A stretch of DNA of 64,000 bases, taken from Bacillota bacterium. GTDB lineage: Bacteria > Bacillota > Clostridia > Peptostreptococcales > Anaerovoracaceae. The stretch covers positions 30,033-94,032 of the forward strand of contig JAHZHA010000020.1 in assembly GCA_019420525.1 (NCBI GenBank), in the 5' to 3' direction. The notes under the pieces were generated by a model, which worked only from the letters and a program-made list of their open reading frames with translations, searched no databases and had not been told where the DNA came from. Below are positions 48,534-57,873 of the stretch, one piece after another; the stretch's first letter is position 1; every line of letters starts with the position of its first letter. Made by a program: the position numbers and the translations under genes.

Positions 48534-50986
48534 TCACGAGACCTCGTATCCTCCACAGAGCTCATGTAAAGAAGGATCTGGAGAAAATGCTCTCGACGCC
48601 ATTGTTTTTCGTGATTGCCAGCATGGGATTCGGTAAGACGACGGCCGTGCGTGATTTCCTGAATAAGCGGCGAAAAGTAGAAAACATATGGTTTACATTC
48701 GATGACGAGGATGCAGAGGATATATGGACCTGGGTGAAATTCTGTCGGACACTGGAACTGACAGACGCCCAGCTGGGCAAGCAGATGTTTGAATACGGGA
48801 TACCTCATACGGATCAGGATTTTGATCATCTGATTTCCTGTATCAAGTCGGTCATCGAATCTCAGACGGTGGTAGTACTGGATGATATGCATCTGTGCAG
48901 GAGCAGGCAAATGTTCAATATTGTGGAACGCGTTGCCTCCGCTGGAATCGATCAACTTCACTTTGTCATCATCGGAAGGACCTATCCGCTGATGGACGTA
49001 GAAGAACTCGTTCAGAACGGCAAGGCGTATGTCATGACAGAAGACCGCTTTGTCTTTTCTAAGACGGAATCAGAAGATTTTTTTACGCTGAACGATGCGC
49101 AGCTCAACGAAGCTCAGATCGAAGAACTCTACGAGAAGACAAAGGGCTGGACGTCAGCACTCTATCTGGCTCTGCTCCATTTCCGTGCCTACGGTGAATT
49201 CAAAAATATGGAAACAGGTCCTAAGTTGATGAGGAGTGCCGTATATGAACAGTACAGCGAAGAAGAGCAGCGCCTTCTGTTGATCTTATCCAAGTTGAAC
49301 GATTTTTCCGTGGAGCAGGCGCAGTTTGTCACCATGGAACGCGGTGTCAAGGACATCATCGTTTCGATGTATGAGAGCAACTGTTTTGTAAAATTTGATG
49401 TCAAGTCTGGAAGATACAGTTTCCATGAGATGCTGAGGCGTCTTCTCAGTGAGGAATTTGCCGCTTCTGATATAGATGACAGAGAAATCTACGAACGTCA
49501 GGGAGACTGGCTCCTGGCTACGGGAAACAGGGTGGGAGCGATCGAAGCTTTCAGCAAATGCGGGGACCATGAAAAAATTCTGGATATCATGTCAGGACGC
49601 CATGCGGCAGCGCTGATGAACACAGCTCCTTTTGTCATCGCCCGAGCTTTCAAAAAGATCGATCTTGCCACAAAACTGTCGAATCCCATCGGATATCTGA
49701 CGTATATCTATTCCTACAGCATCATCATCGATATCAAGCGAGGAAGCAAGATGCTGCAGGAGGCGGCGTCGTACTACAAGCGCATGAAGGAAATGAGCGA
49801 TAGAGAACAGGTATTGGGTGAAATCGCTTTAATAGAAAGTATATCGGCATTTAACAATCTTCCGAAGATGTTCGAATGTTACAAGAGAGCAAATGAATAT
49901 TTCAACGGCGGTTCGTCAAAAATTTTCAATTCGGATACGATTATCACATTTGGAATCCCGCTGACGCTGTTTCTGTATCACCAGAAGCCGGGCGAGATGC
50001 TGTGCTTGGTAGAGCGCATTGAGGAGGATTTCGAAATTTTTAACCACATCGCTAACGGTTGCGGTGCCGGATACGAATATCTGGCCAGGGCAGAACGGGA
50101 ATATTTCGTGGGAAATTTCGAAGAAGCCGAGATATACGTTTACAAGGCTCTCTACAAAGCGCGGGCCAGGGAACAGCACGGCATCGTGTTTTCCGCGTCG
50201 TTCCTGATGATCCGTATCGCTCTGAGCAAGGGCAATCTGAAAGAAGTGGATGAGATCCTTCTTCAGCTGATGCAGGAAGCCGAAACGCTGGGCAATCCTA
50301 TCATGCTCAGCTGTTATGAATTTATCGTGGGCTATGTCTACAGTTATATCGGACGGTACGATCAGATCCCGAGATGGCTGAGAGAGGGCAAAGTGTCGGA
50401 AGCAAAGCTCATGGCTCCAGCCAGAGATGTGGGTTATATCATCGTGGCAAAAGTCCTGTGTGAAAGAGGCGATTATGCACAGCTTGAAGCCATGTGTCAG
50501 TACACGTACCAACTCTATACGGAAAAGAACCATCTCATCGGGGTCATACTGAGTCTTAATTTTCAGTGCATTTGCAAATACCATACCAGCGGTCTGGAAG
50601 AAGCAAAGCCTCTTCTGGAAGAATCTCTCAGACTGGCCGAGCCGGATGACTGTGTCACGATTTTTGCGGAGCACGCTTACGAACTGATTCCGATTCTGGA
50701 AGCCATTGGAACTCCGTTTGCAAAGCGGATCATCCCACTCTCCAGGCAATTCGTCGAATCGAGAAAAATCTGCGGAAACAACGGAAGCCGCCGGATTCTC
50801 CTTACTAAGAGAGAATGTGAAGTGATGGATCTCGTTACGGAAGGCCATACGGCAGAAGCGATATCAAAAATCCTTTTCGTATCTCATTCCACAGTGAAAA
50901 AGCATATTGCTTCGGCTTATGAAAAACTCGGGGTGAATAAGAAAGCAGACGCTATCGCAAAATATAAAAAAATGCTCTCGAAATAG
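48506..50986 (+). CDS. Large ATP-binding LuxR-family (MalT-like) transcriptional regulator
   Basis: An 826-residue STAND-type regulator. N-terminal NTPase: Walker A ASMGFGKTT (38-46) and Walker B VVVLDDMHL; the middle (about 330-740) is a helical TPR-like sensor; the C-terminal 60 residues are a LuxR HTH (LTKRECEVMDLVTEGHTAEAISKILFVSHSTVKKHIASAYEKLG). MalT itself binds maltotriose; the ligand here is unknown. It begins 28 bases inside wecB, after GGAGG, so it is translationally linked to the envelope genes. Confidence 0.92.
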   Translation: MEKNTKRKIITRPRILHRAHVKKDLEKMLSTPLFFVIASMGFGKTTAVRDFLNKRRKVENIWFTFDDEDAEDIWTWVKFCRTLELTDAQLGKQMFEYGIPHTDQDFDHLISCIKSVIESQTVVVLDDMHLCRSRQMFNIVERVASAGIDQLHFVIIGRTYPLMDVEELVQNGKAYVMTEDRFVFSKTESEDFFTLNDAQLNEAQIEELYEKTKGWTSALYLALLHFRAYGEFKNMETGPKLMRSAVYEQYSEEEQRLLLILSKLNDFSVEQAQFVTMERGVKDIIVSMYESNCFVKFDVKSGRYSFHEMLRRLLSEEFAASDIDDREIYERQGDWLLATGNRVGAIEAFSKCGDHEKILDIMSGRHAAALMNTAPFVIARAFKKIDLATKLSNPIGYLTYIYSYSIIIDIKRGSKMLQEAASYYKRMKEMSDREQVLGEIALIESISAFNNLPKMFECYKRANEYFNGGSSKIFNSDTIITFGIPLTLFLYHQKPGEMLCLVERIEEDFEIFNHIANGCGAGYEYLARAEREYFVGNFEEAEIYVYKALYKARAREQHGIVFSASFLMIRIALSKGNLKEVDEILLQLMQEAETLGNPIMLSCYEFIVGYVYSYIGRYDQIPRWLREGKVSEAKLMAPARDVGYIIVAKVLCERGDYAQLEAMCQYTYQLYTEKNHLIGVILSLNFQCICKYHTSGLEEAKPLLEESLRLAEPDDCVTIFAEHAYELIPILEAIGTPFAKRIIPLSRQFVESRKICGNNGSRRILLTKRECEVMDLVTEGHTAEAISKILFVSHSTVKKHIASAYEKLGVNKKADAIAKYKKMLSK

Positions 50987-51131
50987 ATCAAAAAAATTTT
51001 TCGACGACAACTATCGGAATAAAAACGCTGAAACCGTTTAATATCAATAGATGAGCGGATTTTACAAGGTCGTGTGAAGGAGCTGTGAAGGCGGGGTAAA
51101 GAAATAGTATCCTTTTTGGACCATATCATTA

Positions 51132-51160
51132 TTGACGAAAATATATATAATGGATATTGT
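51132..51160 (+). promoter_or_regulatory. Putative promoter of the candidate structured RNA
   Basis: TTGACG (51132-51137), a 17-base spacer and TATTGT (51155-51160). A perfect TATAAT at 51146-51151 also exists without a proper -35. Confidence 0.45.
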
Positions 51161-51166
51161 CAGAGG

Positions 51167-51290
51167 GAGAGATAAAGAAAAACCTCCGACATCCAGTATT
51201 TGATATTTACTCACTCTTAACATATCAACCGATGATTTGTCGGGGAAAGCATCCGAAGGCCAGCGGATGCTTTCTTATTTTTTTGTTTTT
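51167..51290 (+). ncRNA. Candidate structured RNA with intrinsic terminator
   Basis: The transcript expected from 51167 on has nested stems: P1 51184-51191 with 51238-51245 (8 bp, one G-U) and P2 TTGATAT (51200-51206) with ATATCAA (51222-51228). A perfect 11 bp terminator stem GAAAGCATCCG / CGGATGCTTTC (51245-51274) and a T run follow. P1 and the terminator share base 51245, so they could compete. It lies 310 bases upstream of an EamA transporter. I do not recognise a known riboswitch class; it may be a leader or an independent small RNA. Confidence 0.45.
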
Positions 51291-51601
51291 ATGCAGAGAT
51301 CTGCTGGCAGTGTTCAGACATGCCGACAAAGCGGCAAGATATTCGATTTCCGGTGCAGCGGCCTGTCTGCAGCTCTGAAATAAGCCGTCGGAAGTTTCCT
51401 GACGAATTCTTTGTTTTTTCGCGTTGTACAGGGCTCTTTTCCCTTGATATCTCGTTATTCCGGTGTTACCATTGATTTATTCTGCGGACGGGCTTGACTT
51501 TCCGGCATGCGAAGGCAGCGGAAAGAAGACGGCGCGTTTGCTTTATCTTGTTCTGATTTTTGTGAAAGCAACAGATGTATAGAAGAGACGGAGTACAGAA
51601 A
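51291..51601. other. Intergenic region before the EamA transporter
   Basis: No gene seen. A weak hairpin (CGTCGGAA / TTCCTGACG) near 51389-51407, followed by a T-rich stretch, resembles a second, weaker terminator. No clear promoter was found for the transporter, so it may depend on readthrough from upstream. Confidence 0.4.
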
Positions 51602-52465
51602 ATGAAAAATACCAGCAAAGGAAATCTCTATATTCTATCTGCCGCCGTTTTGTGGTCAACCGGCGGACTCGTAATGAAAGCCGTTCCGTTTAACGGAATC
51701 GTCGTCAATTTTTTCCGGACGGTTTTCGCGTTTTTGTTTTTTGCTGCCGTGCGCAGGAGTTTTCGCATTCAGATCAACCGGACGATACTGCTGGGGGCCA
51801 TCTGTTTCTTCGCCAGTACGACGCTCTGCGCCTGTTCAAACAAGATGACGACGGCGGCGAACGCCATCGTTCTTCAATATACGGCGCCTCTTTTTGTCCT
51901 GGCGATGCAGTGTATCCGGGACAGAATTCTGCCGAAGCGAAGGGAAGTGGCCCTTCTGGCATGCGCCTTTTTCGGTATGGTCCTCTTTTTCTGTGATCAG
52001 CTGGATCCGGGAAAGATGCTGGGAAATATTTGTGGTGTGCTGTCAGGGATTTTCTTTGCCGGGATGTTTATCGTCGATGAAATGCCGGGGTCCAGCAATG
52101 CTGACTCCAACATGCTGGGTTTTCTGATGACCATGATCGTCGGTCTGCCTTTCGTCCTGACAGGAGATATTTATTTTACGCCGCTGATCGCCGCATCCGT
52201 GGTATTTCTCGGGATCGTTCAGATCGGCATGGCTTATTATATGTTCTCAAAGGGAGTAAGTCTGACGCCTCCGGTCAATGCTTCTCTTATCAGTGTACTG
52301 GAAGCTGTTCTCAATCCTCTTTGGGTATTTCTTTTCATGGGAGAACGACCGGGCAGCTTTGCGCTGCTGGGAGCCGTGTTTATCATTGGAGCTGTAATCA
52401 TAAATATCGTGGCGGAACACCGGAGTACGGCGGTGGCGGCCGGAAGCGCAGGGATGATGAAGTGA
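51602..52465 (+). CDS. EamA/DMT-family transporter
   Basis: A 287-residue membrane protein of the drug/metabolite transporter superfamily with ten hydrophobic segments in two EamA halves: GNLYILSAAVLWSTGGLVMKAV, NRTILLGAICFFASTTLCAC, ANAIVLQYTAPLFVLAM, VFLGIVQIGMAYYMFSKGV and SLISVLEAVLNPLWVFLFMGERPG. The substrate is unknown. The ATG at 51602 is preceded by GGAG at 9-10 bases; the frame is open 9 codons further upstream without a good site. Stands alone. Confidence 0.9.
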   Translation: MKNTSKGNLYILSAAVLWSTGGLVMKAVPFNGIVVNFFRTVFAFLFFAAVRRSFRIQINRTILLGAICFFASTTLCACSNKMTTAANAIVLQYTAPLFVLAMQCIRDRILPKRREVALLACAFFGMVLFFCDQLDPGKMLGNICGVLSGIFFAGMFIVDEMPGSSNADSNMLGFLMTMIVGLPFVLTGDIYFTPLIAASVVFLGIVQIGMAYYMFSKGVSLTPPVNASLISVLEAVLNPLWVFLFMGERPGSFALLGAVFIIGAVIINIVAEHRSTAVAAGSAGMMK

Positions 52466-52508
52466 TAGTTCCGCCGGAAAGAGCCACAGATGTTTTACTG
52501 CGGGAAAA

Positions 52509-52537
52509 TTGATAAACAGCTATAAGTATGATATGAT
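52509..52537 (+). promoter_or_regulatory. Putative promoter of metG
   Basis: TTGATA (52509-52514), a 17-base spacer and TATGAT (52532-52537). About 100 bases of leader precede metG; no T-box specifier/terminator structure is recognised. Confidence 0.65.
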
Positions 52538-52644
52538 TTTCAATTAAGAGCGGTGTTTTGACGGAAGGATCGTAGAAAAGCCGGAAGAATTCCGCTGAGC
52601 ATAAATTAAATTGATATTAAATTGACAAAAGGAGTTCAGATATA

Positions 52645-54618
52645 ATGCAGGATCAGGAAAAGAAAAAATTCTATATCACGACGCCGATTTATTATCCAAG
52701 CGCCGATCTTCATATCGGTCATACTTACTGTACGGTGATGGCTGATGCGATGGCGCGATTCAAGAGAGCTACCGGCTATGACGTGAGATTTTTGACGGGG
52801 ACTGACGAACACGGTCAGAAAATCCAGACTGTGGCGGAGAAAAATGGCGTAACGCCGCAGGAATACGTGGATGACGTAGTGGGCAGAATAAAAAAGCTGT
52901 GGGATACGATGGAGATCTCATATGACGATTTCATCCGTACGACAGAAGACAGACATGTGAAGCGCGTTCAGGACATTTTTATGAAGATGTATGAAAAAGG
53001 CGACATCTATAAAGGTGAGTACGAAGGTCTTTACTGTACACCGTGCGAAGCATTCTGGACGGAAGTACAGGCTGCGGATGGCAAATGTCCGGACTGCGGA
53101 AGACCGGTGGAAAAGGCGAAAGAAGAAGCGTATTTCTTCCGCCTTTCCAAATATCAGGATCAGCTGATCGATCTTCTGGAAAATAATCCGGAATTTCTCC
53201 AGCCGGAAGCCAGAAGAAATGAAATGCTCAGCTTTATCCGTCAGGGGCTCGACGATCTGTGCATTTCCAGAAGCTCATTCGACTGGGGAATTCAGGTGCC
53301 TCTCGATCCGAAACACGTGGTCTATGTATGGCTTGACGCGCTGACAAACTATATCACGGCGCTGGGATATCCGGAGGATCGGGAACTTTTCGACAGATAC
53401 TGGCCGGCAGACGTTCATCTCGTAGGAAAAGAGATCGTCCGGTTCCATTCTGTCATCTGGCCGGCTATGCTTATGTCGCTGGATCTCCCGCTTCCGAAAA
53501 AAGTCCTGGGACACGGATGGATCCTTCTCGAAGGCGGCAAGATGTCGAAATCCAGAGGAAATGTGGTGGATCCGGTCAAACTCATCGAACGATACGGCAT
53601 CGATGCGCTGAAATATTTCCTGCTGAGGGAATATGCCTTTGGACAGGACGGTCTTTATACAAACGAAGTGATGCTCAACCGGCTGAACTACGATCTGGCC
53701 AACGATCTGGGTAATCTAGTGAGCCGGACGGTAGCCATGATCGAAAAATATGACGGCGGTATCGTTCCGGCGCCGGCGGAGACGGCGGATCCGGATGGCG
53801 AGCTGGTGGAAATGGCAGTTACCACCGCCGGAAGAGTGGAAGCGTATATGGATAAATTCAGCTTCAATATGGCTCTGGAAGAGATCTGGAAGCTGATCCG
53901 CAGGACGAATAAATATATCGACGAGACATCGCCATGGGTTCTGGCGAAAGAAGAAGCTTCAAAGCCGCGCCTGGATACGGTGATGCATCATCTGGCAGAA
54001 TCCATCCGCGTGATCTCTGTGCTGATCGATCCTTTCCTTCCGAATACTTCCAGAAAAATCAGACTCCAGCTGGGCATCGGGGATGACGAAGTCAGCTGGC
54101 AGGATGCGGGCCGTTTTGACATGATGGAAGGCAAAAAAGTGCAGAAAGGCGACCCGATTTTCCCGAGACTCGATATCGAAAAGGAAATCGCGGAGCTGGA
54201 AGCTATGACGGCGGCCTCTATGGCGGCGGCGAAAGCCAAGGCGGAAAAAGACGCGGCTGCATCCGCCAGCGGGGAGAAAAAGGAATTTCCGGAATTCAAA
54301 CAGGAGATTACCATCGAAGATTTTGAAAAGATCGATCTCAGAGTGGGAGAAGTGGTATCCTGTGAAAAACATCCGAAGGCGGATAAGCTGCTGGTGCTTC
54401 AGGTGCGGATCGGTGACGAGACGAGACAGATTGTCTCCGGCGTGGCGAAATATTACAGACCGGAAGAAATGCTTGGCAGACACGTCATCGTGGTGGCAAA
54501 TCTGAAGCCGATCAAACTGAGAGGACAGGAATCAAAGGGAATGATTCTCTTCGCCGACAGCGGCGAACGCCTGGAGATCGTAACAACGGAGGCGCCTGAC
54601 GGAAATCAGGTGAAATAA
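52645..54618 (+). CDS. metG: Methionyl-tRNA synthetase with C-terminal tRNA-binding domain
   Basis: A class I synthetase of 657 residues. The HIGH motif is PSADLHIGHT, KMSKS is GGKMSKSRGN, and the zinc knuckle CTPCEAF...CPDCG is the single-zinc type. TDEHGQKI and the catalytic SSFDWGIQVP are typical. A Lys/Ala/Glu-rich linker (about 515-545) joins a C-terminal EMAP/Trbp111-like domain (IDLRVGEVVSCEKHPKADKLLVLQV). AAGGAG lies 8 bases before the ATG. tatD follows after 6 bases, so the two are co-transcribed, as in many Bacillota. Confidence 0.97.
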   Translation: MQDQEKKKFYITTPIYYPSADLHIGHTYCTVMADAMARFKRATGYDVRFLTGTDEHGQKIQTVAEKNGVTPQEYVDDVVGRIKKLWDTMEISYDDFIRTTEDRHVKRVQDIFMKMYEKGDIYKGEYEGLYCTPCEAFWTEVQAADGKCPDCGRPVEKAKEEAYFFRLSKYQDQLIDLLENNPEFLQPEARRNEMLSFIRQGLDDLCISRSSFDWGIQVPLDPKHVVYVWLDALTNYITALGYPEDRELFDRYWPADVHLVGKEIVRFHSVIWPAMLMSLDLPLPKKVLGHGWILLEGGKMSKSRGNVVDPVKLIERYGIDALKYFLLREYAFGQDGLYTNEVMLNRLNYDLANDLGNLVSRTVAMIEKYDGGIVPAPAETADPDGELVEMAVTTAGRVEAYMDKFSFNMALEEIWKLIRRTNKYIDETSPWVLAKEEASKPRLDTVMHHLAESIRVISVLIDPFLPNTSRKIRLQLGIGDDEVSWQDAGRFDMMEGKKVQKGDPIFPRLDIEKEIAELEAMTAASMAAAKAKAEKDAAASASGEKKEFPEFKQEITIEDFEKIDLRVGEVVSCEKHPKADKLLVLQVRIGDETRQIVSGVAKYYRPEEMLGRHVIVVANLKPIKLRGQESKGMILFADSGERLEIVTTEAPDGNQVK

Positions 54619-54624
54619 AAGATT

Positions 54625-55407
54625 ATGAAACTCACTTTATTTGACTCTCATGCACATCTCGATGTGCCGGAATTCGACCAGGACAGAGAGGAACTTCTGG
54701 AACGCCTCCCTGCAGAGTGTGATATTTCTTATGTCGTCAATCCGGGCGTTGATCTGGAAACTTCTTCCAATGCTGTCAAACTGGCGCAGAAGTATCCCTG
54801 GATTTACGCTGCGGTGGGATTTTATCCGCAGAAGACGGACAAGCTGGACGAAGATTCGTTCTTTCTGCTGGAAGGACTGGCAAAGAAGGATAAAGTCGTG
54901 GCTATCGGAGAGATCGGGCTCGACTATTACTGGCAGACAGTGCCGCACGATGTGCAGCAATACTGGTTCCGCCGTCAGATTCAGCTGGCGGTGAAACTCG
55001 GAAAACCCATAGCCATTCATGACAGAGAGGCTCACGGAGACGTGATGCGGATTCTGAAAGAAGAAAAAGCCTTTGAAAATACGAGAGTGCTGATGCACTG
55101 TTATTCCGGCAGTGCCGAAATGGCGCGTCAGTATCTGGCCATGGGCTGCTATTTTTCCATCGCAGGCCCTGTGACTTATAAAAATGCAAAAAAGGCACCG
55201 GAGATCATCGCTGCGATTCCGCTGGATCACATGTGCATCGAAACGGATTCTCCGTATCTGACACCGATGCCTTTCAGAGGGAGAAGAAATGATCCGTCTT
55301 ATGTGAGATACACAGCCATGAAAATCGCGGAACTGAAAGGGCTATCCCTTCAGGAGGTGGCGGAGGCCACTTGTGAGACGGCAAAAAAATTCTACGGAAT
55401 CGAATAG
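54625..55407 (+). CDS. tatD: TatD family metal-dependent deoxyribonuclease
   Basis: A 260-residue TIM-barrel hydrolase. Metal ligands appear in FDSHAHLD, in GEIGLDYYW, in KPIAIHDREAHGD (His) and MHCYSGSAE, and the final acidic ligand in IETDSPYLTPMP. TatD has 3'-5' DNase activity and is involved in DNA quality control. Its start comes shortly after metG without a strong ribosome site, so it likely depends on translation of metG. Confidence 0.94.
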   Translation: MKLTLFDSHAHLDVPEFDQDREELLERLPAECDISYVVNPGVDLETSSNAVKLAQKYPWIYAAVGFYPQKTDKLDEDSFFLLEGLAKKDKVVAIGEIGLDYYWQTVPHDVQQYWFRRQIQLAVKLGKPIAIHDREAHGDVMRILKEEKAFENTRVLMHCYSGSAEMARQYLAMGCYFSIAGPVTYKNAKKAPEIIAAIPLDHMCIETDSPYLTPMPFRGRRNDPSYVRYTAMKIAELKGLSLQEVAEATCETAKKFYGIE

Positions 55408-55421
55408 AAGAGAAGCCGTTT

Positions 55422-56186
55422 TCAGACGATTTCCACGGCAACCACCGTCATATCGTCACGCTCTGCCTGACCGTACCGAAGGACAGCGCTGCGGAGCAGG
55501 CGTTCAGAGACAGATCGGGGTGGTTCGCCTGGATGCTCCAGAATGAGGCTGACGGCCCATTCCAGGTGTCTGTCGGGTTCGGGAGATTCCGTGACACCGT
55601 CAGACAGGAAAAAATATCGGTCACCTCTTTCAATGGAAAATGTTGTATATTTTATGTCCGGTTCTTCTATAATCCCTATCGGAAGAGCCGGCATTTTTAA
55701 TATTCCCGCTTCTCCGCCTCTCTGGATTATGGTGGGAGCTCCGCCTGCCTTGTAGATGCTGCAGGCTCCGGCGCTGAGATCGAAGACGGCGAGATCGACA
55801 GTGGAAAAGCATTCCGAAGATATGCTCAGAGGCACGGCGCTGTTGACGGATTTCAATGCGTCGAGAGGAGTAATTCCAACCCTCAGGAGCTGGTAGAGAT
55901 TTTCCAGAACGAATCTGCTGCATTCGGCAGCCCGGCGTCCGGTTCCCATGCCGTCAGCGATGGCGGTTATGTATGTCGTTTTCGTCAGTTTTCTGCAGAT
56001 ATGGCTGTCTCCCGAAATTCCAACCGATTTCGGGAGGCCGCAGGCTCCGGAGATGACGCCGAAAGCGGGTACGGCGTCAGGCGAAACTCCGCCTTTCCGG
56101 ATACGGCTGAAGAACTTCAGGCCCGGTGAGCCGGCATGAACCGCGCTGCGGGCCAGTTCGCTTTTCTTTTTCTGTTTTTGCAGCAT
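55422..56186 (-). CDS. Soluble SpoIIE-type PP2C phosphatase
   Basis: A 254-residue protein corresponding to the C-terminal phosphatase part of SpoIIE only. It has SGDSH (the SGD motif of SpoIIE), ITAIADGMGTGRRAAECS (metal ligand Asp-Gly), STVDLAVFDLSAGACSIYKAGGAPT, GDRYFFLSDGVTE and AERDDMTVVAVEI. The membrane segments and dimerisation region of full SpoIIE (about 800 residues) are missing, and the N-terminus is basic (MLQKQKKKSELARS). It lies between tatD and tilS on the opposite strand; in Bacillus subtilis full-length spoIIE lies close upstream of tilS. Whether it acts in sporulation or elsewhere is unknown. Confidence 0.85.
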   Translation of the reverse strand: MLQKQKKKSELARSAVHAGSPGLKFFSRIRKGGVSPDAVPAFGVISGACGLPKSVGISGDSHICRKLTKTTYITAIADGMGTGRRAAECSRFVLENLYQLLRVGITPLDALKSVNSAVPLSISSECFSTVDLAVFDLSAGACSIYKAGGAPTIIQRGGEAGILKMPALPIGIIEEPDIKYTTFSIERGDRYFFLSDGVTESPEPDRHLEWAVSLILEHPGEPPRSVSERLLRSAVLRYGQAERDDMTVVAVEIV

Positions 56187-56314
56187 TTCGACCTCCGATG
56201 AATCATTTTATCATATAATATATTTCCATATTAACCGGTAAAGCAGGGTGCAGAACAGAAGAAGCGGACGACAAAGTTCTGCATTCTGCGACAGAATATA
56301 CGGGAGGAACTCAT

Positions 56315-57811
56315 ATGAGTGTTCAGAAGAAGAGCGAATCCGTCAGGAAAAGCAGACAACTCGACAAAATGAGAGAAACCATCGCGCATCACCGGATGAT
56401 TTCTCCGGGAGACAGCATCGTGACAGGACTTTCCGGAGGTCCGGATTCCGCCAGTCTTCTGCTGGGACTCGTCATGCTGAAGGAAGAATTGGAAATTCGC
56501 CATATCTGCGCGGTTCATATCCATCACGGCCTGCGGGGCGAAGAGGCGGACCGCGACGAATTGTATTCTCGCCAGCTGGCGGAAAGTCTGGGTGTGGAAT
56601 TCCGGGCATTTCACTTCTGCGTCGACCAGGAGGCGCAGCGGTGGAAGATAGGCAGCGAAGAAGCTGGACGGCGGATCCGTTATGAGACGTTTGCATCGGT
56701 AAGCCGTGAAATCGGAGCGCAGAAAACGGCCGTGGCACACAACAGCGATGACCAGGCGGAAACGATTCTGATGCGTATTCTTCGGGGGACAGGCGTTCGG
56801 GGACTTTCCGGCATCGAATATGTAAGAAATGCCGGACACGGAATGATCATCCGCCCTCTGCTGGACACGAGTCGCGAGGAGATCGAAGCATTTTGCAGGG
56901 AAAACGGACTGACACCTGTACGTGACAGTACGAATGACAAACCCGTCTATACGAGAAACAGGATACGCCTGGAACTTCTTCCACATCTGAAAGAAGTATA
57001 TAATCCGGCGGTGGACCGGGCGTTGATCCGGCTGGGACGGGCTGCTGCTGAAGATGATGATTATCTGAATTGCGAAGCGGGTAAAATTATAGAAAAGAGC
57101 TGGAATGAAGCGGAAAAATCACTGATTGCCGACGGAACGGCAGATCTCCATCCTGCGGTGTTGAAACGTGTGATCCTGCAGGCCGCCGAAGCGGCCGGCT
57201 CAGGCAGAGATCTGGACGAAGCGAAGATAAACGCTGTGAGGGCTCTGCTGAGCCACGGAGAAGAGGGAAAAGAGACAGACTTGCTTCACGGGAATTATGT
57301 CCGCCTTTCCTACGGCAGACTCTGGTTTCTGAAGCGAACCGGCAAGGAACTGACAGAAGCGGCATTTCCGGCAGAGGAACTCGAAGAAAAGGGAAGCGCG
57401 GCTATAGAATTCTGCGGCAGAACGATTCTTCTGAAACTGCGGACCATCCGAGAGTCGGGGGGATTTCAGAAAACCGTCCGGAATACCGGTAAAAAAGAAG
57501 CGGAGAGTCGTAGAACCGAAAGCGGAGAACGTCATGAAAAAACAGAATTATGTCTTGACTGGGATCTTTTGAAAAAATGCGACACCCTTGTGTTCCGGTT
57601 CCGGCGTCCCGGAGACAAAATCCGTCTCAGAGGAATGACCGGAAGAAAAAAGCTGCAGGATTACTTTGTAGATCGCAAAATTCCCCGTCATCTTCGGGAT
57701 CAGGTGCTTCTACTGGCCGACGGAAATAATATTCTGTCCGCAGGCGGTGAAGTGTCGTCGGAATGCTGTGAAAAGCCTGACAGCATCAGCATTGTTTCTA
57801 TTGAATATTGA
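56315..57811 (+). CDS. tilS: tRNA(Ile)-lysidine synthase
   Basis: TilS converts C34 of tRNA-Ile2 to lysidine so that AUA is read as isoleucine. The 498-residue protein has the PP-loop SGGPDS (40-45), the family sequence HIHHGLRGEEADRDE, AVAHNSDDQAETILMRILRGTGVRGL, STNDKPVYTRNRIRLELLPHL, and the C-terminal TilS domain (VFRFRRPGDKIRLRGMTGRKKLQDYFVD). A charged linker of about 40 residues (GKKEAESRRTESGERHEKTE) precedes that domain. GGAGG is 9 bases before the ATG. ftsH follows directly; the hpt gene that often stands between them is missing. Confidence 0.95.
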   Translation: MSVQKKSESVRKSRQLDKMRETIAHHRMISPGDSIVTGLSGGPDSASLLLGLVMLKEELEIRHICAVHIHHGLRGEEADRDELYSRQLAESLGVEFRAFHFCVDQEAQRWKIGSEEAGRRIRYETFASVSREIGAQKTAVAHNSDDQAETILMRILRGTGVRGLSGIEYVRNAGHGMIIRPLLDTSREEIEAFCRENGLTPVRDSTNDKPVYTRNRIRLELLPHLKEVYNPAVDRALIRLGRAAAEDDDYLNCEAGKIIEKSWNEAEKSLIADGTADLHPAVLKRVILQAAEAAGSGRDLDEAKINAVRALLSHGEEGKETDLLHGNYVRLSYGRLWFLKRTGKELTEAAFPAEELEEKGSAAIEFCGRTILLKLRTIRESGGFQKTVRNTGKKEAESRRTESGERHEKTELCLDWDLLKKCDTLVFRFRRPGDKIRLRGMTGRKKLQDYFVDRKIPRHLRDQVLLLADGNNILSAGGEVSSECCEKPDSISIVSIEY

Positions 57812-57873
57812 CATTTGCTGTGGTAAAATACGATGATAATTGGGTTTTTGAACCTGCGTAAAGGAGGCTTGAA

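Noticed and set aside
52466..52644. T-box leader before metG
   Set aside because: The gap is short, with a normal promoter and no terminator/antiterminator pair or conserved T-box sequence.
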